Positions 44,027-54,611 of a stretch of 64,000 bases of DNA are shown piece by piece; the stretch's first letter is position 1, and each line of letters starts with the position of its first letter. A program made the position numbers and the translations under genes. This DNA is from Chamaecrista fasciculata (Eukaryota > Streptophyta > Magnoliopsida > Fabales > Fabaceae): assembly GCA_003254925.1 (NCBI GenBank), contig QANZ01053186.1:141232-205231 (forward strand), written 5' to 3'. Under the pieces are notes generated by a model that made no database searches, was not told the origin of the DNA, and saw only the letters and a list, made by a program, of their open reading frames with translations.

Positions 44027-44218
44027 AGATTCTAATGTTTTAACAATTTTCTGTTATTATGTGCTTAATATGGAGGGGGTTGTTGATTTTTTTTTTTTTC
44101 ATTCTATTCTCAACCAGAGACATAAAAGAAAAGAGAATTAGGTGTTGATTGTTTGTATTTCACTAAATTAGTTTGGGAGTCATTGTGTGTGTCCCTGAGG
44201 AAAAAGAGGAGGAAACAA

Positions 44219-44219
<1 letters not shown>

Positions 44220-44263
<44 letters not shown>
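44220..44263. repeat. (TAA)n microsatellite
   Basis: About 14 ATA/TAA units, 190 bases downstream of the cyclin stop codon. Confidence 0.95.
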
Positions 44264-44266
<3 letters not shown>

Positions 44267-46158
44267 TCCAGAGCCATGGTACATACAAAAGTTAAGTGCT
44301 CAAGTCGTCAGATCAGGTGGATAGAAAAGCCCTACATTGATCTGGAAAGCTGCTTGATGAACGATGAGTTATATATATTTTTTCTCTGTATTTAAATCTT
44401 TATATATAAGGGATTTAGTAATGTCTCTTGCAAACCCTGCGTTTTGATGGGATGCTTGGGATGCTTTATTTGTTAATGTCACCAAAAAAGGCTTAAAGAG
44501 GAAACTCTGTTGGTTTGATTGGAAGCATGGATGGTCTTTGTTGCATAGTGACCATCAGAAAAGTGTTATAAAAAGTGAATGTGATTAGATTTGTTTGAAT
44601 GTTTGAGGGTTCCTTTAGGTTGGACCCCACTTTTTTCGCTGTAACTCCTCGTGTTCTTTTGTTGATTTTAATTAAACAGTGAAGTTAATGCAAAAACTTG
44701 GTTCTTTGCACGCATTAATATTACTTGGTGTATGTTTTACACTTGTTCAGCAATACACTGAGGATAAGAATGAATTACCCATGTACTAATACTTGGATTT
44801 GAACATTAGAGCTAGATGAAGATTAAAGGGGAAAAGAAGGAGGTGGTACATTATTTGATGACACATTGGATATGGAGAATTCAGACAAACAACATAGTAC
44901 TGCATTCGTGATGCACTACAAAACTAACTCCACAGAGGATGATTTGAGATGACTGTGACATTGTTCATACATTAAAAACTTGTACGTTGCTCTCTTCTCA
45001 CACAATAAATACATTTACAGCTAGCTGTCTATTCATTCATTCCATATGACAAAAATCTCACTGTGCCGACGCTAGCTTTAATTTACTGATCATCAATTTG
45101 ACCAATTTATGTCTTCACAATTCATTTCCATTTTGTATAACTGTGGATGTGGACCAAACATTAAACGGCCCTATACGGCCGAAGTCACTACATATATAGA
45201 AAGTTTTATCAACTGGTATATGATGTAAAAGCCCAAGGCTGATAGAACTGGGCCAGCATGATTTACACTAGTACTGTGTAAGACAAATTGTGTTAGTCCA
45301 AAGTCCAAACAAAAAAGTAGGAGAAAAAATATAAAAATGATACAATATACAAATATATGCATTACATAGTAAAGGGAAAAAAGTTATGCATGCGTGAGAA
45401 ATTGGGAGGAATTGATTGGCGAAATGGAGTAATGTGAGGATGTGGTGAGAAATGAGAGGTGAGTTTGTTAAAGGGATGATGAAGGAGAGAAATAAAAGTT
45501 GTGGAAGAGAAGGGAAGTACATGAGATTGAGAATTAAAGTCAAAGTGTGGAACACGAAAGTCACATCGTATTATCCAAACGCTATTCCAATTTCCTAACG
45601 TGGGAAGCAGGCACGTCCATAATGAAGTGGGGAGCTTGGTGGGTGGATTATATACACGCGTGCTCGCAAAAAGGAAAAAAAAAAAAAGAAAGGGGGAAAT
45701 CATCTCTGTTACTTTAATTTTTGTATCCTCAAGCACGTTTGAGGAACTAGGGATAGGGGGAAAAGGCAACAACACAAGAAATGTGGTAGATTTGAACTTG
45801 AATCTCGAGAAGAAATGCATACATGATTTAATATTTAATAGTGTCTTGAATAGGAATAGTGATTTATTTGTAGTGGAGAATACAATGCATCAATAATAGG
45901 ATGAATCTGGGTTATGGAGATTAAAACCCAAAACAAAAAGGTGATGCGCCTATAATGTTTTTTAGTGGAAATTAATGATTATGTCCAAAATTTCTTCACA
46001 TTATTCTCTTTTGTAATAATACAATACAAGAACTTGTCCATCCGTTTCTTTTTAAGTTCTATTCCCCAGCTGAGCCCTAACATGGGTTGACGCTAACTCC
46101 ATAGACATTTGCTTTCATGGGATTACTCTAAAAATAGTGAAAGGGATGTTATTGAACA
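44264..46158. other. Intergenic region, no gene recognised
   Basis: Long open frames exist on both strands around 45270-45900, but their translations are low-complexity and do not resemble a protein family. Confidence 0.45.
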
Positions 46159-46166
46159 CTAATGAT

Positions 46167-46563
46167 GAAGATTTTAAAAATTGGACGGGTCATTTAATTA
46201 GTTGAGCGCGGTTCGATGTTCAATAATTCAATCGGAGTCGGACTGATGACATATAAATAAATTTAAAATAATTTTTAAAAAATCTAAATATGATAAAATT
46301 ATAATTCAAATAGTCATAATTAATTAGCTGTGTAAGAAAAGTCATAATTAGCTTAATGAATACAACTATAATATTAACTCATAATCAACCATCTCCAATA
46401 TTTAACTCATAATTATAAAAAATGTAAAAAAAATTTAAAAAAACAAATTAGACTGGTTAAATCATTTCTCCCGATTGTTGACCAGTTATTGGAGTAAAGA
46501 GTTTTGTATGAGATTCGGATCGAACCACTGATCAATTCAGCCGGTCCGATTTTTAAAACAATG
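46167..46563. mobile_element. hAT-type MITE with 8-bp TSD
   Basis: A 397-bp element with ends GAAGATTTTAAAAATTGGAC and the complement of CATTGTTTTAAAAATCGGAC. It is flanked by the perfect 8-bp duplication CTAATGAT (46159-46166 and 46564-46571). GGTCCGA/CGGTTCGA words near both ends and an AT-rich middle link it to the elements at 8460 and 50715. Confidence 0.85.
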
Positions 46564-46673
46564 CTAATGATAAATGATAATGTATGCTATTATGGTTTCT
46601 CTCTCCCTTAGAATGCTTTTGCTTTTGCTGGTTATATATGAGAATATTCCATAACATCTAATAATTATAATAA

Positions 46674-46797
46674 GGCAAAAATACCTAGCTGGTCCTTAAA
46701 TTTTTCATCAGCTTTTAATTTTATATTCAATGTTTTTTCGTTAAGAATAAAATAAAAAATTGATATAAATTTTAAAAACGAAAATAATACTTTTGTC
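46674..46797. mobile_element. Very short Mutator-like MITE
   Basis: About 124 bases from GGCAAAAATACCTAGCTGG to the complement of GACAAAAGTATTATTTTCG. It sits in TAATTATAA-type flanks that could be a blurred 9-bp duplication. It looks like a deleted relative of the 5930 element. Confidence 0.5.
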
Positions 46798-47670
46798 TAA
46801 TTATAATTTATCATATTACTTCTCTTCCGACCGCGTTAGATTACTCCTATTGTTGAGGAATGTATGTACCATATTCTTCGCTCCCAATTTCGAGTGCTCT
46901 TTATCTACTGTACTGTTTTTTTTTTAATAAATTAGAAAAAAATAAGGGCTTGCCTGATTTTGTTCTTCCAGTACTGTTTTCTGTTTTAAAAAACAAAAAA
47001 TACACATAATTTTTTGTTTTCAAAATCAAAAAATTGTTTTGAAAAACAAAATCAAACACGTCCTAAATTTGCGTTTCTGCTCATTTTTATTGCGATTTAT
47101 ATCGTGGGAACTGCCAAATATGAACGTAAATTTCAATCTAGATAATAGAACAAACACGAGGGCAAGTCAGTCTAATTAAAAACTTGAATTTGCCGATTTT
47201 ATCTAGTTAACCTTGTTCGGGACATGGGAGGGTTCAAATTTCAAACTTAAAAGATTCATATCAATAAAATCAATAAAATGAAATGTATTGATAGAAAATA
47301 ATTAAGTAAAGTAATTTTGTATAAATATTTGATAAGACAATCACATATTTAAACATATTAATATAATTATGTGATAGTGCTCAAAGCCCCAAACTAAAAA
47401 TTACAACTAATTTAATTTAATCAAAAATAAAATCTTAACTTTATGCCATAAACATATATACTTTTTAAATATTAAAATGATAAAAATAAAAATAAGAATG
47501 AACTATCTATAATTCTATATATTATTACATAACCTTATTCCTCACCTACTCTAAAAAAATCACAGTTCGGTCAAACAGAAATAAAGGATAAGATATACAT
47601 GACGAATTCGAATCTAATGTACGTATATAAATATTAAATGACCAACTTTCGCGATGCATATATATATATA

Positions 47671-47878
47671 CTAGGCGCTTGGCGTGCCCTAACGGGCACG
47701 CCAATATGCATGTAACGTTTGAATTGATTTAAAGTTGAAGATTATATTAAATTTTTATATTGATAAAAGAGTAAGTTTGGGACCTATTTGAGAAATTATA
47801 AAATATTTAGGACCAATTTGAAATTACCTCATATAGGGAGAGTGAGTGGGGAGAGAGTGGTGGCATTTTTAATTTTTN
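47671..47878 (-). mobile_element. Helitron 3' portion, truncated at an undetermined base
   Basis: On the minus strand the element ends with a perfect 9-bp hairpin (GGCGTGCCC, GTTA, GGGCACGCC), then AAGCGCCTAG before a T. It shares its body (GTAACGTTTGAATTGATTTA, GTAAGTTTGGGACC) with the Helitron at 37072-37427. Similarity stops at 47878, where the assembly has one N, so the 5' end is missing or misassembled. Confidence 0.75.
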
Positions 47879-48306
47879 AATTATTTAAAATAAAGTCAAA
47901 TATTCCTTTCCAAAAAAATATATATCTCTGCATATGTCTAAGTCATTTAAATATATCTGTTTATAACTACATAGTTTTCAGTTAAATGCAAAATAATTGA
48001 ATAGATACAAATTAATAATATTGCTAATTCCTTCTAAGAATCTCTCCCAGGGTTTGACCCTTAGCTTTGAGTATAAACTTTTTTTTACGAGTCAATTGTT
48101 TTAATCTTCGTTTAAATAATGGTTTCTGCCTTTCTGGTATACAAATTCAAATTTTAAATCCGTAACAAATTAATTAGAATATACATCTCTCTCATATTCC
48201 AGCTATACAGTGGCGGAGCCAAGGGGGGCCAGTGGGGGCCACGGTCCCCCCCAAAATTTATCTAATATATATAAATTTACTCAGTCAACTAATTAACATT
48301 CATAGG

Positions 48307-48390
48307 TAGCCTAGTGGTGGCCCTCCCTACATTTTTTGAAACTTGAATGGCCATGGTTCGAATCTCCATTAGGAATTTAGGATAGTTGAG
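48307..48390 (+). mobile_element. tRNA-derived SINE-like head inside the hAT element
   Basis: TAGCCTAGTGG (48307-48317) is a perfect A-box. GGTTCGAATCT (48355-48365) is a one-base variant of the B-box, 48 bases apart as in tRNA genes. The stretch between has no tRNA fold. Confidence 0.6.
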
Positions 48391-48718
48391 GCTTAGTATT
48401 TTATTTTTTTGGCTACACTTGAGGCTTAGTTGTTTTTTCTGGGCCAATAGGCTTTAGTCATTTCACTTGTGTCTTTTTTCTTTTTCTTTTTTTGTCTAGG
48501 TGACTACAATTAATTTAAATAAATAACCATTTTTATTAAATAAATAAATAAGACTCAATTTATTAATCTTCAATTTTATTATCTCTCCATGAGCATGACT
48601 CATCACTTTTTATTATTATCCCTCAAATCTCATTATCTCCTTTCTATATCTTTTATAATTTTTTTTGTCCAACTTATACATTTTATCTTATAATATTGAT
48701 AATATATAGAGAAAAAAA

Positions 48719-49100
48719 TAGGCCAAAATTCTATTTTGGTCCCTAATGCTTATCTAAAGTTCCATTTTGGTCCCTAATATTATTTTTGTTCTGCTTTGGT
48801 CTTTAGTTTTTTTAAAAAAAAGTTTTATAATTGGTCTCTAACTATTGAATGTGGTTATTTCTCTCTCATTTGCCGATGACTTCAATTGGGTAAAGAAAAA
48901 ACTCATCAAATTTAACACGTAGCTATGATTTCATTACATTCGGGTTTAAAACGAGAGAAATATGACAAAATTTAATAGTTAGGGACAAATTATAAAAAAT
49001 TTAGGAAATATTAAAGACTAAAACGAAATAAAAAAATATTAAAAATCAAGACAAAACTTTAGATAAATATAAGAGGCCAAAATATCTCAGTTCCCCTAAC
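48719..49100. mobile_element. Foldback repeat nested in the hAT element
   Basis: The left arm starts GGCCAAAATTCTATTTTGG, then TTATCTAAAGTTCC. The right arm mirrors it (AACTTTAGATAAATATAAG, then GGCCAAAATATC). This is the same architecture as the Mutator-type foldback elements. No clean target duplication was seen. Confidence 0.6.
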
Positions 49101-49131
49101 CAAAATTTCTGGCTCCGCCCCTCCAGCTATA

Positions 49132-50706
49132 TATCCATTGGAAACTAGAATATGGGCAGATGCTAATAATTAAATCAATATGGCTGTGGGAAGAAGAAGA
49201 GTAGAGTACTGTGAGATTTAATTGGAAAGCTAGTGTCATCGAATCAGATCCCACTCTCTTCTTCTCTCTTTCTATATCTATCTATCTATCCCTGAGACGT
49301 CCACACCCACCTACAGAAATTTTAGCATTCCATATCATATCTCGCCTTCATCAATTTCCTTTTCCACTCTCAAAATAATTATACTCCCTGTTTTTATATC
49401 TCATTGCCTTCGTTCCATGAATTTGCTTAAGTGATAAATCGTTTTTTATTTCACAGTTCTATTTTGAAATGTCGTAATTCAAAGTTAGTATGATGAGTTT
49501 ATGACTTTGTAAATAGGACACCTGATCAATCTGCAACCCATACTTTTATTTTAACGCATCCCAATCATGGTTACAGAATGGAATTCCTCTCTCACCTCGT
49601 TCCCTTTCAAGAATAATCTTTAGACTATTTTTGGATTGAAGATTATGGATGTCAAATAAATAAAAGGGAAGACAATTATTATGATATTTTTTTTTTATTT
49701 TGTTGGAGAAATTGAAAATAAGAGGAAAATGATGAAAGATTGAATTCTAATTATATATCATCCTCTTCTCTTAATTTACATGCATAGCCTTTAAAGCCCT
49801 CAATATACATTTTTTTCTTATGATGAGAGGTCTTATATGAGCTCGAGGTCCAATTGGTTCATATTATTTGTTTATTTATTTACATAAAGTCTAAAGATAA
49901 GGGAGAGAGGCACTATATGTATGTATATATATGTATGTAGACTCATAGAGAGGTAAAGAAGAGAGAGATGAAAGAGTTTCTCTAATATAATGATGAAATT
50001 AAAAGTTCAATTAATCATAGATGAAAGAAAAGTTTATATTTAGTGTTTGACAGTATATTAAATATGATTAGTTCTCTATTGATTATTGAATATAAGATAA
50101 CTTTGAAAATTTGGGAAAAAGAAAAGAAAAGATAAATGGTACTATACTACTATGGGTATGTGTGGGGTTACAAAAGGTCAAAATATATAGCTGTAGAATG
50201 GAATATAGTTGGGATATGGTTTAAAATCCGTTTCCTTTGGAAAGGTTGGATACAGAAGTAGAGATAGATAAATAGATAAGACACAGAGCATCACTATCAG
50301 AATTTCACACCCTTCCATAGTTCGTTGCATATAGAAACTCTTCACTGTTTGCTTTTGCATATTATTAACTAATTTATGCTTTTGACTATTCAATAGTATG
50401 GAATTCATCCTCCTTGTTGGTGTGGAAAGTGAAACGACACAATAATAATAAGAAAAAACTACTACTTATTTGACTAATCTACAATCTTAGCTTCACACAC
50501 ATAATAAGTCATACATAAATGCTCCCCTAATTCTCGTTATCTGTCTATCTTGTTATTTAATTCTGTAGAATATCTTAAGCTGTTCCAAGGCCATCACATC
50601 CACACCACACACCTATCTAAATTCCAAGCTATCAACCCAAACCCAATCTCCGTCCATTAAATGTGATAATATCCAGCTAGCTATATGTAAACAAAAAAAA
50701 AAAATA
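49132..50706. other. AT-rich intergenic region
   Basis: No gene was recognised. It has TA/TG-rich stretches near 49915-49940 and only short open frames. Confidence 0.45.
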
Positions 50707-50714
50707 CTTCAACT

Positions 50715-51203
50715 CAGTGTTATGAAAATCAGACCTGTTGAACCGTGAACCGGACAGTGGCCCAGTCCGATTTAGGTGGAAAACCACTTTGACACAAAAT
50801 CGCCAAAGAACCGAATGAACCGTTCAAAAACCGCCCTGAAGGTTTGGGGTTGAACCGGTCTAGAATATTTTTGTTCATTTTTTTACTTTTTAAGATTAAA
50901 ATAATGTTGTTTTAAAGGATTTATTTTCTTATTAAATTTAGACTCTAAAATAATAAGCTATTTAATAGTTTTCACTTCAATATTTAATCTTTTATCCTTT
51001 TAGTTCTCACTTTCTTACTCCCAAGTTTAAATTTAAAGAATTTATTATATATTTTTAATAGTTATTAGTATATTTTTATTATTTTAAATTAAATATACTA
51101 TTTTTAATTTATTTAATTATTAACGGTCCGACCCCGATTGAACCATTGAACCTTCAACTCCTACTTCGTCCGGTTCAATGGTCGGTCAATTTTAATAACC
51201 TTG
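50715..51203. mobile_element. hAT-type MITE with imperfect 8-bp TSD
   Basis: A 489-bp element with ends CAGTGTTATGAAAATCAGAC and the complement of CAAGGTTATTAAAATTGAC. It is flanked by CTTCAACT (50707-50714) and GTTCAACT (51204-51211). Internal ACCGG/CGGTTC words near both ends match the 8460 and 46167 elements. Confidence 0.75.
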
Positions 51204-51211
51204 GTTCAACT

Positions 51212-51931
51212 TAAAGTCAAATTTAAAAATACTCACTCAAATACTCAATCCCCTTAATACAAATTAATCAGTATATTTTACAAATAATTAATCTTATCTC
51301 AAGTCTAAATAATGTATCCTAATTCTTAAAATGTGTTGAACTATCACAATGTTTTATCTCATAAATGAAAATAATTTTTTAATGAATTTTACAATTTTTT
51401 TTATATTTGATTAAAAAGCTTGTGATATTTTCCCTTATTAACATCTTCTATTTTATAAATTCAGAATATTTAAATTAATATTTTTCCCTTATTAATATCT
51501 TCTATTTTATAAATTTAGAATACTTTAATTAAAATATCTCAGAAGATATACCAGTACACAAACAAGAATTGAATAAATGAAATTAAGATTAACCTCTTTA
51601 ATCGCGTCCCTTTCCTTCTCTTTTCCTTCTTTCACAATTGTCAAAGATACCATTTAGTCCTTAAAAGTGTATATAAAATATAGTTTAGTCCCTTAAATTT
51701 ATTTTTTAAGAACTAATATATAAGAATAAAATGATTACAAAAATATTGTTTCAGGACTTTTGTGAATTAAAGAATAAAAAGTATATTTTTAAAGATTGAA
51801 TTGTTAATTAATACATATTTTAGTAATTATATATTTACCCCAAAAACTTTGAAACTGTCAAATATTAAGAATTTGTTTGACAATTTAAAAATAATATAAA
51901 AAAGAAAACAAAATAGACTAAGAGAGGTATA
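51212..51931. other. AT-rich intergenic region
   Basis: No gene was seen. TTATTAA(C/T)ATCTTCTATTTTATAAATT is repeated near 51437 and 51488. The stretch 51650-51840 has a faint TTTAGTCC repeat pattern. Confidence 0.45.
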
Positions 51932-51940
51932 ATATTATTT

Positions 51941-52477
51941 GGTTAAAGGGTATTTTGGTCCTAAATGTTTGCCCTAATGTTCATTTTGGTCCATTATGTT
52001 TTAAAATGTTCAAATTGGTCCTAAATGTTGGTAAAATATTTCATTTTGGTCCCAAATGATTGAAAATGGCTCATTTCAAGTTCAAACGTGACGAGTTTAG
52101 AGCTCCGTATTGTTCTCAAAGAGTACTTTCTTTATTTAGTTGGAGTCGTTAGCAAACGAGGTCAAATCACTCTTAAAAGTTAACCGCTCGTTTCATGGTC
52201 AAACAAGCAAAGTGAATTATATCACTCTTGTTTCAAATTCTAATACGACGAATTTAGAGTAACGAGTTTCTCTTAACAAGTACTTTGAACTTGAAATGAG
52301 TGCGAGATAAATATGACTAAATTCGATAATTTGGAACCAAAATGAAAAATTTTACCAATATGTAAGATCGAAATGAAATATTTTACTAACATTTAGGACC
52401 AATTTAAATATTTTGAAATATAAATGTTCAAAATGAACATTGAGGAATACATTTAGGATCAAAATAATCCTTTGACC
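51941..52477. mobile_element. Foldback Mutator-like element with 9-bp TSD
   Basis: A 537-bp hairpin element with ends GGTTAAAGGGTATTTTGGTC and the complement of GGTCAAAGGATTATTTTGATC. It is flanked by the perfect 9-bp duplication ATATTATTT (51932-51940 and 52478-52486). The arms carry spaced TTTTGGTCC / GGACCAAA motifs and meet near 52200. There is no transposase. A partial copy of the same family is at 61427-61710. Confidence 0.87.
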
Positions 52478-52486
52478 ATATTATTT

Positions 52487-53048
52487 TGTTCACTTTGTTT
52501 AGTTGATAATATCTCCTCTAACATATTATAATTTGAGAAATTAAAATTCAATTAATTAGAAAAAGAAAATAAGAATATTGAGAATTAATGATCTATAATT
52601 TTTGAATTCACAACAAGAAATAATGAAATATAGATAATTGAAATATCTTTTTTCTTTGGGTGCATTCCTTCCCTCCACTCAATGCAAACATTTCCATAAA
52701 AGTAGATTTGACTAATAAAGGATACCAAAATAATATTTACCTTATATATAAAAAAAAAGCAGGTGGAGCTGTCATGATTACTGTGTAATAGCAGTACTAG
52801 CAAGTGAGCCGGAAATACAAATTATAAATAGCAGTAGCAAAGAATGGTGAAGATGAGAATGAGAGAAGACTAGAATTAATTATAAATTAGACCCACAAAG
52901 CAGTATTGAATTTGATCCCACCCACCTTAGCTTTTATATTCTCTCTGAATTTCTGACCCTTTTTGTTTTTGTTGTGTGGCGTAAATGGTAACAGATAGAT
53001 ATAGAAACCAAGCCCCACACTGAAACTGAAATTGAGCCCCAGAAGCAG
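52487..53048. promoter_or_regulatory. D14 upstream region
   Basis: AT-rich sequence between the transposon end and the D14 start. It must contain the D14 promoter unless regulation acts from further away. No specific element could be assigned. Confidence 0.4.
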
Positions 53049-53918
53049 ATGGGAAACTTAATCCTAGACGCACTGAATGTTCGCGTGGAAGGCTCAGGCG
53101 ACAAAGTCCTCGTTCTCGCTCACGGCTTCGGCACCGACCAGTCTGCTTGGCAGCGAGTTCTCCCTTACTTCACTCGCCGGTACACCGTCATTCTCTATGA
53201 CCTCGTTTGCGCCGGCAGCGTCAACCCCGATTTCTTTGATTTCCGCCGCTACACCACCCTCGACGCCTACGTCGACGACTTGCTCAACATTCTCGACGCC
53301 CTCTCCGTCCAACGCTGTGCCTACGTCGGCCACTCCATCTCCGCCATGATCGGAATGCTCGCCTCCATTCGCCGCCCTGATCTCTTCACTAAACTCATCC
53401 TCATCGGCGCTTCTCCCAGGTAAATCTAAAAAATCATTCGATTCAGAACTCAGAAATCATCAATTTAACAATCGGATTTGGCATACAGATTCTTGAACGA
53501 CAAAGATTACCACGGCGGATTCGAGGAAGGGGAGATCGAACAGGTGTTTTCGGCGATGGAGGCGAACTACGAAGCGTGGGTCAACGGATTTGCTCCGCTG
53601 GCGGTGGGGGCGGATGTGCCGGAGGCGGTTCGAGAATTTACTCGGACGCTGTTCAACATGAGGCCGGACATATCGCTGTTTGTGTCGAGGACGGTGTTTA
53701 ACAGCGATCTGAGAGGGATTCTGGGGTTGGTGAAGGTGCCTTGCTGTATTATGCAGACGGCGAGAGACATGTCGGTGCCGCCGTCGGTGGCCACATACAT
53801 GAAGGAACAGCTCGGTGATCGGAGCACGGTGCAGTGGTTAGACACGGAGGGTCATCTTCCCCATTTGAGTGCTCCTTCATACTTTGCTCGCCAGCTCGAT
53901 ATAGCCCTCTCGCACTAG
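53049..53918 (+). CDS. D14: Strigolactone receptor D14 (alpha/beta hydrolase)
   Basis: Two exons, 53049-53419 and 53489-53918, encode 266 residues. The donor AG/GTAAAT and the acceptor GCATACAG join SPR|FLND. D14 binds and hydrolyses strigolactones, then recruits the F-box protein MAX2/D3 to destroy SMXL repressors, which controls branching. The alpha/beta-hydrolase triad is intact: Ser96 in VGHSIS, Asp217 in ARDMSV and His246 in EGHLPH. The oxyanion region [10 protein letters not shown] (25-34) and the lid helices around [25 protein letters not shown] (130-154) are present. [18 protein letters not shown] and [21 protein letters not shown] are the D14 signature, separating it from KAI2 and DLK2. 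The coding sequence is much more GC-rich than its surroundings, as expected for a conserved gene. A foldback transposon begins 78 bases after the stop. Confidence 0.95.
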
Positions 53919-53996
53919 GCGCGTCGTCTTCTCTCTCGGCCTTCTCCTGCAATAGGATAAGGATCGGCACGTCATTATCATGTGATATATATATTA

Positions 53997-54611
53997 GGCT
54001 TAAGTGCAATTTTGGTCCCCTAACTTTCGCAAAGGTCTCAATTTGGTCCCTTAACTTTTTTTGTTGCAATTTTGGTCCCCTAACTTTCGCAAAGGTCTCA
54101 ATTTGGTCCCCTAACTTTTTTTGTTACAATTTTGGTCCCCTAACTTTCATAAAGGTTTCAATTTGGTCCCCTAACTTTTTTTGTTGCAATTTTGGTCCCC
54201 TAACTTTTGAAAGCGTCTCACTGTTGGTCCCAAGTACACTTTTTCCATTCATTATCTGCCGTTAGTGCCAATCTAAAGGCTGAGTTGGTTGATGACGTAA
54301 AAAATATGAGTGAAGTGGATTAAAAAAGGACCATTTTGCGGAGACGTTTTCATGACTTGGAAGTGCACTTTGGACTAATAGTGAGACGTTTTCAAGAGTT
54401 AGAGGACCAAAATTGTAACAAAAAAAGTTATGGGACCAAATTGAGACCTTTGCAAAAGTTAGGGGACCAAATTGAGACCTTTACGAAAGTTAAGGGACCA
54501 AAATTGCAACAAAAAAATTTAGGGGACCAAATTGAGACCTTTGCGAAAGTTAAGGGACTAAAATTGCAACAAAAAAAGTTAGGGGACCAAATTGAGACCT
54601 TTGCATAAGTT
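53997..54611. mobile_element. Foldback element with 60-bp tandem arrays, right end lost
   Basis: Starts GGCTTAAGTGCAATTTTGG, the same end as the 24094 element. The left arm holds nearly four copies of a 60-bp unit (TTTTGGTCCCCTAAC...), with the period visible exactly. The right arm holds at least three complementary copies. The expected right terminus (complement of GGCTTAAGTGC) is absent; the arm stops at GCATAAGTTATAAC. A central 54240-54400 segment is unique. It lies 78 bases downstream of D14. Confidence 0.82.

Larger units (their letters stand above)
48208..49123. mobile_element. hAT element with 8-bp TSD and nested insertions
   Basis: A 916-bp element whose left end is CAGTGGCGGAGCCA and whose right end is the complement of GAGGGGCGGAGCCA. 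It is flanked by the perfect 8-bp duplication CAGCTATA (48200-48207 and 49124-49131). It has no transposase. It contains a SINE-like insertion at 48307 and a foldback repeat at about 48719-49100, so it is a nest of at least three elements. Confidence 0.85.

Noticed and set aside
45600-45625. GGGAAGCAGGCACGTCCA resembles miR164
   Set aside because: It needs an internal deletion and further mismatches, and no complementary arm for a hairpin was seen nearby.
45362-45820. 152-residue minus-strand open frame
   Set aside because: Low-complexity Ser/Phe/Pro/His content, no recognisable motif and no support from flanking signals.
53094-53333. Open frames overlapping D14 in other frames (both strands)
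   Set aside because: Compositional shadows of the GC-rich D14 exon. The D14 frame has the intact catalytic residues.
54336-54608. Repetitive open frame GPKLQQKNLGDQIETFAKVKG
   Set aside because: A translation of the 60-bp tandem units in a transposon arm.
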